DNA of 64,000 nucleotides from CBDUEF01 sp018063485 (GTDB taxonomy: Bacteria; Pseudomonadota; Alphaproteobacteria; Rhodobacterales; Rhodobacteraceae). This document shows positions 29,055 through 36,726 of the stretch, in pieces (within the stretch, counting starts at the first letter, position 1; the number at the start of each line of letters is the position of its first letter). A program made the position numbers and the translations under genes. Under the pieces are notes generated by a model. It was not told where the DNA came from and ran no database searches. It saw nothing but the letters and a program-made list of their open reading frames with translations. The stretch spans positions 1-64,000 of the forward strand of contig JBAOID010000021.1 in assembly GCA_037045435.1 (NCBI GenBank), read 5' to 3'.

Positions 29055-30818
29055 ATGACCAAACTCAAAGTCGATCCGATCACGCTGCAAGTCATCCGGG
29101 GCGCGATGGAAACCATCGCCGAAGAGATGGCGCATGTGCTGTTCCGCATGTCCTTTTCCTCGATTATCCGGGAATCCGAGGATTTGGGTGCAGGCCTGTT
29201 TGACAAGGATTTCAACACGCTCTGCGAGAGCGAGTCGACGCCGATGCACATCGGTTCGATCCCTGGCTATCTCAATGGCATCAAGGAAAGCCTTGATGAT
29301 GGCCAGTGGTTTGACGGCGACGTGGTCGTGCATAACCACCCCTATTTCGGCTCGTCCCACACCCCCGACCTCGCCATCGTCATCCCGATTTTCTACCAGG
29401 GAGAGCTGGTCGGCTATTCCGCCAACACCGCCCACCATATCGACATTGGCGCGGCCACCCCCGGTCTGATCATCGACGTGCCGGATGTGTTTGCCGAAGG
29501 CATGCTGTTTGCCGGCACCAAGCTTTACCGCAAGGGCGAGCGTAACGACACGATGTGGAATTACATCCGCCGCAATAGCCGCGCCGCGCGTCAGTTGGTC
29601 GATGATATCGAGGCACAAATCGCCTCGGCACGTCTGGGGGTGAAACGGTTCAAGGAACTGTTGGAACGTTATGGCAAGGATCTGGTTTTTTCCGCCTGCA
29701 ACCAGTTGATGGATTATTCCGAAACCATGTTGCGGCAACGGATTTCGGCAATTCCCAACGGGGAATACCGTGCCGAAGGTTGGCTGGACGACGATGGCCG
29801 CAACCGCGGCGAGCGCTTGGCTGTCAAGGTCTGTGTCCGGGTGATCGACGACCGGATCGAGGTCGATCTGACCGGCTCGGCCCCACAAACCCCCACCGCC
29901 TACAACGTGCCGTTTGAAGGTTCCACCAAGGTTGCGGCCTTTGCGGCCTTTCGCAAGCTGCTGCTGGATACCGCAACCTCGCCAACCCGCGTGCCCTCGA
30001 ACCAAGGTTCCTTCCGCCCGATTTCGGTTATTGCGCCTTTGGGCACCATCTTCAACCCCAAGGCCCCGGCGGCCGCCGAGGCGCGCTTTACCCAGTGCAA
30101 CTTCATGATCGACCTGATCATCAAGGCGATGGCCCCGGTGCTGCCCGATGAGATCATCGCGGGCTCGTCCGCGTCGATCAGTTTTGCCTCTTATGCCGGG
30201 GTCAAGCCGGATGGGAACTATTGGGTTTTCCTTGAGGTGAACGAGGGTGCTTATGGCGGGCGGCCGCGATCTGACGGGCCGGATTCGATCGACAACCTGA
30301 TGGCCAACACCCGCAACAACCCGCTTGAAGACCTCGCCATGCATATTCCAATGATCTGCGACCGCTATGAGCTGCGCGATGACGTCGCCCCCGGCGCGGG
30401 CCGCTTCCGCGGCGGCATTGGTGTGGTCAAGTCGCAGCGTATTCTGACGGACGGTATCATCACCCACGAATCCGAACGTCATACCAATGTGCCCTGGGGT
30501 ATTTTCGGTGGCAAAGCCGGGGCTGTCGGCAGATGCGACATCTACAACGTCAATGGCGGCGAGGTGCGCGAAATGCCCTCCAAATTCCACGGGCTGGCGG
30601 TGAAGGCGAACGACGTGATGGCCTATTACTCACCCTGCGGCGGCGGCTACGGTAGCCCGCTGGAGCGTGATCCGGCCAAGGTGCTGGATGATGTGCTCGA
30701 CGGGTTCTGCACTTCCCAGGATGCGGCGGATGTCTATGGCGTCGTTCTGGACCTTGATGCCGAAACGGTGGATTTGATCGCCACCGAAAAGCGCCGCGCC
30801 GTGCTTGAGGCCCGCTAG
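29055..30818 (+). CDS. hyuB: Hydantoinase/oxoprolinase subunit B
   Basis: 587-residue HyuB-type subunit. Typical marks: MSFSSIIRESEDLGAGLFD near residue 35, GDVVVHNHPYFGSSHTPDLA with potential metal-binding His/Asp residues, GAYGGRPRSDGPDSIDN, and the C-terminal glycine-rich PCGGGYGSPLERDP. The frame is intact. The stop codon lies inside a strong stem-loop. Forms the hydrolysing complex with HyuA. Confidence 0.92.
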   Translation: MTKLKVDPITLQVIRGAMETIAEEMAHVLFRMSFSSIIRESEDLGAGLFDKDFNTLCESESTPMHIGSIPGYLNGIKESLDDGQWFDGDVVVHNHPYFGSSHTPDLAIVIPIFYQGELVGYSANTAHHIDIGAATPGLIIDVPDVFAEGMLFAGTKLYRKGERNDTMWNYIRRNSRAARQLVDDIEAQIASARLGVKRFKELLERYGKDLVFSACNQLMDYSETMLRQRISAIPNGEYRAEGWLDDDGRNRGERLAVKVCVRVIDDRIEVDLTGSAPQTPTAYNVPFEGSTKVAAFAAFRKLLLDTATSPTRVPSNQGSFRPISVIAPLGTIFNPKAPAAAEARFTQCNFMIDLIIKAMAPVLPDEIIAGSSASISFASYAGVKPDGNYWVFLEVNEGAYGGRPRSDGPDSIDNLMANTRNNPLEDLAMHIPMICDRYELRDDVAPGAGRFRGGIGVVKSQRILTDGIITHESERHTNVPWGIFGGKAGAVGRCDIYNVNGGEVREMPSKFHGLAVKANDVMAYYSPCGGGYGSPLERDPAKVLDDVLDGFCTSQDAADVYGVVLDLDAETVDLIATEKRRAVLEAR

Positions 30819-30855
30819 AGCGCGGGCCGGCAGTATCGGCAACTTTTCCCGATAC
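30809..30855 (+). terminator. Tandem stem-loops at the end of hyuB
   Basis: GGCCCGC (30809-30815) / GCGGGCC (30822-30828) brackets the hyuB stop codon; then GTATCGG (30833-30839) / CCGATAC (30849-30855) with TTTT in the loop. Likely end of the hydantoinase transcript. Confidence 0.55.
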
Positions 30856-31289
30856 GCCTGAGCAATGGCAATAATCCGGTACGGCAACAGCCGTGCCGGT
30901 TTCCCACGACTTTCATCGTCCAGATTGCTCCACCTCATTGGCGATAGGACTCACGCCAGATGGTTGACGAATTGTCCAATCAGTCTTGGCAAAAGCGCCG
31001 CTCTCATTGGGGTCATATCGCAGGCGGTGCTTGCTTTGGAGCCGATCAACACTGAGAGGCGTGAAGCAGATCGACCCTTCCCGTAACCTCGAGAAACTCA
31101 CAATTTTGAAACTGGTGCCCTGCATCACATGCCCCCGTGCCCAATTCGAAAACTGCGTCAATTTGGCTCTGGCTGTCAGCAAGACACAACTCGCGCAAGA
31201 GATAAGAGCGAGACGAGGCACCGCGCCCACCATCAAGGTTTTGTTCCCGCAGCACTGAACAGAAGGGTCTAATTGGTGCTGTGCTGGTA
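30856..31289. other. Non-coding stretch between hyuB and rimI
   Basis: About 430 bases, lower in GC than the flanks. A 126-codon minus-strand frame (30913-31293) and shorter + frames have no recognisable domain and no good ribosome site. Looks like decayed sequence at the far edge of the 20-31 kb accessory block. Confidence 0.5.
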
Positions 31290-31700
31290 TCATAACGTTC
31301 GGGTCATGATCAGCGCATCGCGTCGGCTGCCATCGGCAGAGTGATAATATCCCCGCCGCACCCCCGTCACGGCAAAACCTGCCGCAAGATACAGCGACTT
31401 TGCTGCTTCATTGTCCGCAACCACCTCCAAGAAGGCCTGCTCACCGCCGCGCTTGCGGGCCTGTTCCACGAACCGTTGCACCAATGCTGTTCCAATCCCA
31501 TGCCGGCGCAACAGCGGGTCCACCGCCAAAGTCAGCAACTCGGCTTCTCCGGCCACCACCCGGCCCATGGCAAAACCCTGTGCATCGCCAACCACGAAAC
31601 ACAAGGGACTGGCCCGTAAATCGGAAAATTCTGCCGCCGACCATGGGCGCGGCACGGTGAAACAGGCCCGGTGCAGGGCCTCCATCTGTGCGCCGGTCAT
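31290..31700 (-). CDS. rimI: GNAT acetyltransferase, RimI-like
   Basis: 136-residue N-acetyltransferase, ribosomal-protein-S18 N-terminal acetylase type. The acetyl-CoA pyrophosphate loop is RRHGIGTALVQRF (about residues 65-77), and the C-terminal motif is NEAAKSLYLAAGFAVTGVRRGYY. The immediate coupling to tsaB (ATGA) is the conserved tsaB-rimI arrangement of proteobacteria. Confidence 0.9.
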   Translation of the reverse strand: MTGAQMEALHRACFTVPRPWSAAEFSDLRASPLCFVVGDAQGFAMGRVVAGEAELLTLAVDPLLRRHGIGTALVQRFVEQARKRGGEQAFLEVVADNEAAKSLYLAAGFAVTGVRRGYYHSADGSRRDALIMTRTL

Positions 31701-32338
31701 AGCCCCGCCGGTTCAGGCAAAATAACCGGCGGCGGATCGCTGGGTGGGCTGGCATCGGCCCCGCGCAGATAGAACGGGGCAGGGCGGGGCTGGGGGCTTT
31801 GTGCCCGTGTTGCCGCAATCCGCACCATCGCTTCGGCCAGAGGCATCGCGGCGGGCAGGCCATCGCAGCCCGAACCTGTGATCGCTCCGGCAATAGCACC
31901 AGCTTCGGCTCGGCTGAGCACCCGCGCAGAACCTGCGCCGGTCTCGGAGAATTCCTGTACATAGACCTCGCCGCGCCGAGCATCCTCGATCACCGTCATC
32001 GGACGCGGCAAGCCATAGGCTACTGCCTCCAGCTTTGTGATCCCGATTGCAGGAATTCCCAAGCCAAGCGCCAACCCGCGCGCCGCTGCTACGGCAATGC
32101 GCACCCCGGTAAAATTGCCTGGCCCGATGCCTACGGCAATCGCTGTCAGATCAGCCCAGGTGATGCCTTCGCGGGCAAGCAGTTCTTGCAAAAACGGCAT
32201 CAGCCGCTCGGCCTGGCCCTTCTCCATATCCTCATGGGCCAGCATAATCCTGTCGCCCAACAGCAAAGCGGCGGCGCAATGCGCCGCCGATGTGTCAAAG
32301 GCCAGAATCGCTTCAGGCGGCAACCGGACGCACCTCAA
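31697..32338 (-). CDS. tsaB: tRNA t6A37 biosynthesis protein TsaB
   Basis: About 213-residue ASKHA-fold partner of TsaD in threonylcarbamoyl-adenosine formation on ANN-decoding tRNAs. Signatures: LAFDTSAAHCAAALL at the N-terminus, AVGIGPGNFTGVRIAVAAARGLALG, and DARRGEVYVQEF. The start is uncertain: TTG codons at 32338 and 32323 both overlap the end of the NifU-like gene. Confidence 0.9.
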   Translation of the reverse strand: MRCVRLPPEAILAFDTSAAHCAAALLLGDRIMLAHEDMEKGQAERLMPFLQELLAREGITWADLTAIAVGIGPGNFTGVRIAVAAARGLALGLGIPAIGITKLEAVAYGLPRPMTVIEDARRGEVYVQEFSETGAGSARVLSRAEAGAIAGAITGSGCDGLPAAMPLAEAMVRIAATRAQSPQPRPAPFYLRGADASPPSDPPPVILPEPAGL

Positions 32339-32873
32339 GCACTTCGGGGATATAGTGGCGCAACAGGTTCTCGATTCCCATTTTCAGGGTCAGGGTCGAA
32401 GACGGGCATCCCGCGCAAGCGCCCTTCATACGCAGATAGACAACCCCACGGTCAAAGCCGTGAAAGGTGATGTCACCACCGTCTTGCGCCACGGCAGGCC
32501 GCACGCGCGTATCCAGCAACTCTTTGATCTGCTTGACGATGTCGCTATCCGGCCCCTCATGCGCCGCATGGCCGTTTGAGGCCGCTTCGCCGTGGATGAC
32601 CGGGGCACCAGATTGGAAATGCTCCATGATCGCGCCAAGGATCGCGGGCTTGATATGCTGCCACTCCGCCGCTTCTGCCTTGGTCACGGTCACGAAATCC
32701 GAGCCGAAAAACACACCAGTCACTTGGCCGGTGGCAAAAATGCGGTTGGCCAGCGGCGATTTTGCCGCCGCTTCGACACTGGGAAAATCGGCTGTACCCA
32801 ATTCCAGTACGGTCTGACCGGGCAGGAATTTCAGCGTTGCAGGGTTGGGCGTCGATTCGGTCTGGATGAACAT
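32313..32873 (-). CDS. NifU-family Fe-S scaffold protein (Nfu/NfuA type)
   Basis: 186-residue Fe-S cluster carrier. N-terminal Nfu domain: MFIQTESTPNPATLKFLPG...; C-terminal NifU domain with the cluster-binding CxxC in KGACAGCPSSTLTLKMGIENLL. Start at 32871-32873; the longer frame upstream covers a regulatory-looking hairpin instead. Delivers [4Fe-4S] clusters to client enzymes. Precedes tsaB-rimI on the same strand with overlap. Confidence 0.92.
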   Translation of the reverse strand: MFIQTESTPNPATLKFLPGQTVLELGTADFPSVEAAAKSPLANRIFATGQVTGVFFGSDFVTVTKAEAAEWQHIKPAILGAIMEHFQSGAPVIHGEAASNGHAAHEGPDSDIVKQIKELLDTRVRPAVAQDGGDITFHGFDRGVVYLRMKGACAGCPSSTLTLKMGIENLLRHYIPEVLEVRPVAA

Positions 32874-32881
32874 TGGCTTTC

Positions 32882-32900
32882 TCCGACTATTCCAGTCGGA
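32882..32900 (-). promoter_or_regulatory. Inverted repeat just upstream of the NifU-like gene
   Basis: Perfect 7-bp arms TCCGACT (32882-32888) and AGTCGGA (32894-32900) around ATTCC, 9 bases before the start codon on the minus strand, so it overlaps the ribosome-binding region. Could be an operator or an RNA hairpin controlling translation. Confidence 0.45.
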
Positions 32901-32979
32901 TATGCGCCCGACGGGGGGATAAGTCAAGTTTGGAACGATTCCAGATTGGTCAAAATCGTCGCAGTACCCGAATCTGGCC

Positions 32980-33144
32980 TCAGGCCGCGTCGTAATAGGC
33001 ATACATCAGATCAAGCGCGCTCAATTCCGGGGAGGGTTTGACTGGCTGGGGCGTTGGTTCTGCCGAGTAATAGGCTTCGAACTCATCGTTGCTGCTGACG
33101 GCTATGGCTTTGAGGGCGGATTTCCGGGGGGCAATATAGCACAT
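32980..33144 (-). CDS. Small hypothetical protein (54 aa)
   Basis: Starts at the ATG at 33142-33144 with AGGAG about 8 bases upstream. Begins MCYIAPRKSALKAI, acidic middle, proline-rich TPQPVKPSP, ends LMYAYYDAA. No membrane segment or known motif. Short but with a good ribosome site and alphaproteobacterial codon use. Function unknown. Confidence 0.55.
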   Translation of the reverse strand: MCYIAPRKSALKAIAVSSNDEFEAYYSAEPTPQPVKPSPELSALDLMYAYYDAA

Positions 33145-33327
33145 GATAAACTCCTGTCTGTCCTCCCCTGTGATCAGATTAGGACAATTGCCGCAGATGC
33201 GAAAGGAGCAATGCTGCATGTGCGAAATGCGCTGAAGTCATGGCTAAATGGCAGACTTGGCGTAAATGTGCATCGGTAAGATATTGATATAAACATATAG
33301 ATTTCAAGCACGCCAAGCCTGAGCGTG

Positions 33328-33783
33328 TCAGGTAATGCTCTCCAGCCGCTCCTTGGACATATCCCCCGGAACAATCGTGATCGGGATCGGAAGGCTGCCT
33401 GACGAACGCGTCATCGCCGTGACCAATGGTCCTGGCCCGGATTTCTCGGTCCCGGCACCCAGAACCAGAACCCCGATTTGAGGATCATCACGAACCTGGG
33501 CCAAAATCTCGGCCACCGGATCGCCTTCGCGGATCACCAATTCCGGGTTGACCCCGTTTTTATCCCGCATCCATTTTGCAAAAACCTCGAAATGCGCTTC
33601 AATCCGCTCGCGCGCCTCGGCCCGCATCAGGTCGGCCACGCCCAGCCAATGTTGATACTCCTCGGGTGGAATGATCGACACCACCTGAACCCCACCCCCG
33701 GTATGCGACGCCCGCAACGCTGCAAACCGCATCGCGTTCAAACACTCCCGGCTGTCATCCAGCACGACCAGAAACTTCCGCAT
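33328..33783 (-). CDS. Universal stress protein (UspA family)
   Basis: 151-residue USP fold: strand-1 RKFLVVLDDSRECLNAMRFA at the N-terminus, and the C-terminal nucleotide-binding type glycine cluster LVLGAGTEKSGPGPLV followed by PIPITIVPGDM. Start at 33781-33783 (MRKFLVV) with GGGAG upstream. Cytoplasmic stress/nucleotide-binding protein; single-gene unit. Confidence 0.88.
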   Translation of the reverse strand: MRKFLVVLDDSRECLNAMRFAALRASHTGGGVQVVSIIPPEEYQHWLGVADLMRAEARERIEAHFEVFAKWMRDKNGVNPELVIREGDPVAEILAQVRDDPQIGVLVLGAGTEKSGPGPLVTAMTRSSGSLPIPITIVPGDMSKERLESIT

Positions 33784-33840
33784 CAAGGCTCCCCCATGGC
33801 CGCGCAATCATGACCGCCGTGTCGCTCAAACGCAAGGCCT

Positions 33841-34915
33841 TCAACCCGCACGCGCCATCCGTCGCAGCGCCGCAAACGCCATGCTCTGCAATCCGTGTCC
33901 GATCAAACCCGCCAGCGAAACCATCAGCGCGATCCATCCCGTTGCCAGCCCCCAGGCCGCTTTGCTCATCCGATAGCTGGCGCGAAACAGCCGTGCCTTG
34001 CCCAGAATCTCTGCCCGGCCCACCAGTTTCGGCCCCAGCGCCTCGGCAGCAACCGCCAATCTGCGGGCATCCGCCGCATCATCCACCATCGGCAGCAAAT
34101 GCAGTGCCGTCGTCGCATCCGTGGCCATCCGCAGCCGGTCCAGATCCAGCAAGGTCGCCGGTGAGTGGCGCGAACTCTTCACTTCGCACCACCGCGCGAA
34201 GCTCGTCCATCGAGCGCACGGAAGGAAGCCCCGCCCAATCAATCCCGCGCCGAGCCGCCGTCATTGCCATTTCAACCAGCCGAGGCGAAAGCCGCCCCAT
34301 CTTGCGCGCCAGCTTCGCAAGCCCAGCCCCGGCCTTGAGCACACCAGACGATCCGCCAGAAACCACCACGGCCAGCGTTGCCCCCAGCCCAACCGTCGAG
34401 AGCGCAAGGTCAATCTGATCCACCTCACCCCCGCTGGCATAGGCCACCCCCGCCCGCGCAATTCCCGCAATATCTCCGATTGGGGTCAGCGCCACAGGGG
34501 CCTGACACACCATAACCTGTTCAAGCGAACACAGCGCCGGATCATAGGCGCATTGCGCACAAGAGGTGATTTGCGAATAATAGCCGTGATCATCCTCGCG
34601 CGCGATCTCGATTGCAGCGCTGAGCGAAGGCGGCAACCCGATCTTGCGCTCGGCCGCAAGATCGATCAACGCGTCCAATGCCAGCCAATTGCGCGGATCT
34701 TCTGCAAGACGATTGGCGACATGAGCCTGCAACAGCTCTGGCGTTGCTGCCGCCGCCAGCATTGCCTCGCTGGCGGCAACAAACTCGTCAATGGTCGCAT
34801 CCCGCAGCGCGGCCAACTCGGGCTGGCTGGCGATACGCGCCACATTCAACCCGGTGACTGCCAGCGATGCGGCAAAAGCCGCAAACAGCAAAAGCCGGGC
34901 AAAACGCCGGAGCAT
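33841..34915 (-). CDS. Hypothetical membrane protein with Cys cluster (one frameshift)
   Basis: About 358 residues when the shift near 34165-34175 is repaired (first frame ends ...RSEEF, second resumes ...ATLLDLDRLRMATD). One N-terminal membrane/signal helix (LLLFAAFAASLAVTGLNVA), a probable extracytoplasmic region with Cys119, Cys122, Cys129 and Cys137, a glycine-rich hydrophobic stretch near residue 170, and two C-terminal hydrophobic segments around TGWIALMVSLAGLIGHG. No family recognised. Translationally coupled (ATGA) to trpS. Confidence 0.65.
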
Positions 34916-35958
34916 CAGACCGGGCGCGAGCGGATCATGCCGACGATATCATAAACCTTGTCGAGAATCGGGCGGGCAATTTTGTCGGCTCGCGCGGCAC
35001 CGTCACCCAGAATCCGGTCGATCTCGGTTGGGTCTGTCATCAGTCGCGTCATCTCGGTCGTGATCGGTGAAAGCGTCGCCACCGCCAGATCGGCCAAGGC
35101 CGGTTTGAAGGTGCCAAACTGCGCACCGGCAAAATCCTTGATCACCTGTTCGGGCGAGTGTCCGGCCAAGGCCGCATAGATATTCACCAGATTGCGCGCC
35201 TCGGGCCGGTCTTTCAGGCCTTCAAGGCTGTCTGGCAACGGCTCGGTGTCGGTCTTGGCCTTACGGATCTTGGCGGCGATTGTGTCGGCATCATCGGTCA
35301 GATTGATGCGTGATTGATCCGACGGATCGGATTTCGACATCTTTTTGGTGCCATCGCGCAGGCTCATCACCCGGGTGGCGGCACCTTCGATGACGGGCTC
35401 GACAATCGGGAAGAACTCCACCTTGAAGTCATGGTTGAACTTCATCGCGATGTCGCGGGTCAGCTCAAGATGCTGTTTCTGGTCTTCGCCAACGGGCACA
35501 TGGGTGGCGTGATAGGCCATGATATCGGCGGCCATCAGTGCAGGATAGGCGTAAAGCCCTAGGCTCGCAGCCTCGGCATTCTTGCCCGCCTTGTCCTTGA
35601 ACTGGGTCATCCGGTTCATCCAGCCCAACCTGGCGACACAGTTGAAAATCCAAGCCAGTTCGGCATGGGCTGTCACCTGGCTTTGGTTGAACAGGATCGA
35701 GCGTTTCGGATCAATCCCCGCCGCAATGAACGCCGCCGCCCCCTCACGCGTTTGCTGGCGCAGCTTTTCGGGGTCTTGCCAGACGGTGATCGCGTGCATG
35801 TCGACCATGCAAAAAATCGTCTCAATCCCCTCATCCTGCTTTTCGACAAAGCGTTTGAGTGCGCCAAGGTAATTGCCAAGGGTCAGACCGCCCGAGGGCT
35901 GAATCCCCGAGAAAATGCGGGTTGGGAAGGTCTGAGGCGTTTGGACCGGCTCGGACAT
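34915..35958 (-). CDS. trpS: Tryptophanyl-tRNA synthetase
   Basis: 347-residue class I aminoacyl-tRNA synthetase charging tRNA-Trp. Motifs: RIFSGIQPSGGLTLGNYLGA (HIGH equivalent is TLGN), VGEDQKQHLELTRDIA, and KMSKS in GTKKMSKSDPSD. Start at 35958 (MSEP) preferred to 35970 because TGGAG lies 8 bases before it. Divergent from the rhomboid-like gene. Confidence 0.95.
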   Translation of the reverse strand: MSEPVQTPQTFPTRIFSGIQPSGGLTLGNYLGALKRFVEKQDEGIETIFCMVDMHAITVWQDPEKLRQQTREGAAAFIAAGIDPKRSILFNQSQVTAHAELAWIFNCVARLGWMNRMTQFKDKAGKNAEAASLGLYAYPALMAADIMAYHATHVPVGEDQKQHLELTRDIAMKFNHDFKVEFFPIVEPVIEGAATRVMSLRDGTKKMSKSDPSDQSRINLTDDADTIAAKIRKAKTDTEPLPDSLEGLKDRPEARNLVNIYAALAGHSPEQVIKDFAGAQFGTFKPALADLAVATLSPITTEMTRLMTDPTEIDRILGDGAARADKIARPILDKVYDIVGMIRSRPV

Positions 35959-36039
35959 GGGTAACTCCATCTGGAAAAAGCTGCGCTTGTGGCTTATCGC
36001 TGGCGGGCAGGGGCGTCAATCGACGCACAGGAGATTGCG

Positions 36040-36726
36040 ATGAACCAGGATCATAATGCGCCACCGTTGAACCCTTTGCCGCCGATTGTCTGGCTGCTGG
36101 CCTTGCCGATGGTGGCGATAGAGCTTGTCGTCAGCCTGGGGGCAAATGGGGTTGTTGGGGGTGCCAATGCTGTCGGTTGGCGGCTTGAAATGCTGCAAAA
36201 ATACGCCTTTGCGCCGGATTATGCGCGACAATTATGGGAAACCAGCCAGTTTCCGCTGGAGGCGCTAATGCGCTTTGTCAGCTATCCCTTTGTCCATGGC
36301 AGCATGACGCATGCGTTGTTTGCGGTGGTGATCTTGCTGGCTATGGGCAAATTTGTGGGTGAGATCTTCCGCTGGTGGGCCTTGCTGGTGGTGTTTGTTG
36401 GATCGTCGATTGCCGGAGGCGCGGCCTATATGGCGGTGCCAGAGATCCATGCTCCTCTGTTTGGGGCCTATCCGCCAGTCTATGGGCTGATCGGGGCCTT
36501 CACCTTTCTGCTTTGGGTACGGCTTGCCGGAACCGGGGTGAACCAGTTCCGTGCATTCACCATGATCGGGTTCTTGCTGGCATTTCAGTTGGTTTTCGGC
36601 GTGTTATTCGGTGGTGGTTGGGATTGGGTGGCCGATATTGCCGGCTTTGCGGCAGGGTTTTTCCTGTCTTTCGTGGTCAGTCCCGGCGGGTTTGGGCGGG
36701 TGGCTGATCGTCTGCGTCAGCGTTGA
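36040..36726 (+). CDS. Rhomboid-fold membrane protein lacking the protease dyad
   Basis: 228 residues with six or so hydrophobic segments in rhomboid order, ATG at 36040 preceded by CAGGAG. Recognisable elements are PFVHGSMTHALFA (TM2 region), the GxSG site in PPVYGLIGAF, and the TM6 AHxxGxxxG site as ADIAGFAAG. At GxSG the serine is replaced by Ile151, and the TM6 histidine by Asp199, so the Ser-His dyad is absent and proteolysis is not expected. Tail overlaps murJ by 10 bases. Would usually be auto-annotated as an intramembrane serine protease. Confidence 0.8.
   Translation: MNQDHNAPPLNPLPPIVWLLALPMVAIELVVSLGANGVVGGANAVGWRLEMLQKYAFAPDYARQLWETSQFPLEALMRFVSYPFVHGSMTHALFAVVILLAMGKFVGEIFRWWALLVVFVGSSIAGGAAYMAVPEIHAPLFGAYPPVYGLIGAFTFLLWVRLAGTGVNQFRAFTMIGFLLAFQLVFGVLFGGGWDWVADIAGFAAGFFLSFVVSPGGFGRVADRLRQR

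Noticed and set aside
27305..30590. Long minus-strand open frames opposite hyuA and hyuB (578 and 552 codons)
   Set aside because: Antisense shadows of two well-matched subunits; low-complexity His/Gly/Arg-rich translations typical of mirror frames.
30913..31293. 126-codon minus-strand frame between hyuB and rimI
   Set aside because: No ribosome site, no domain, atypical composition; treated as non-coding or decayed sequence.
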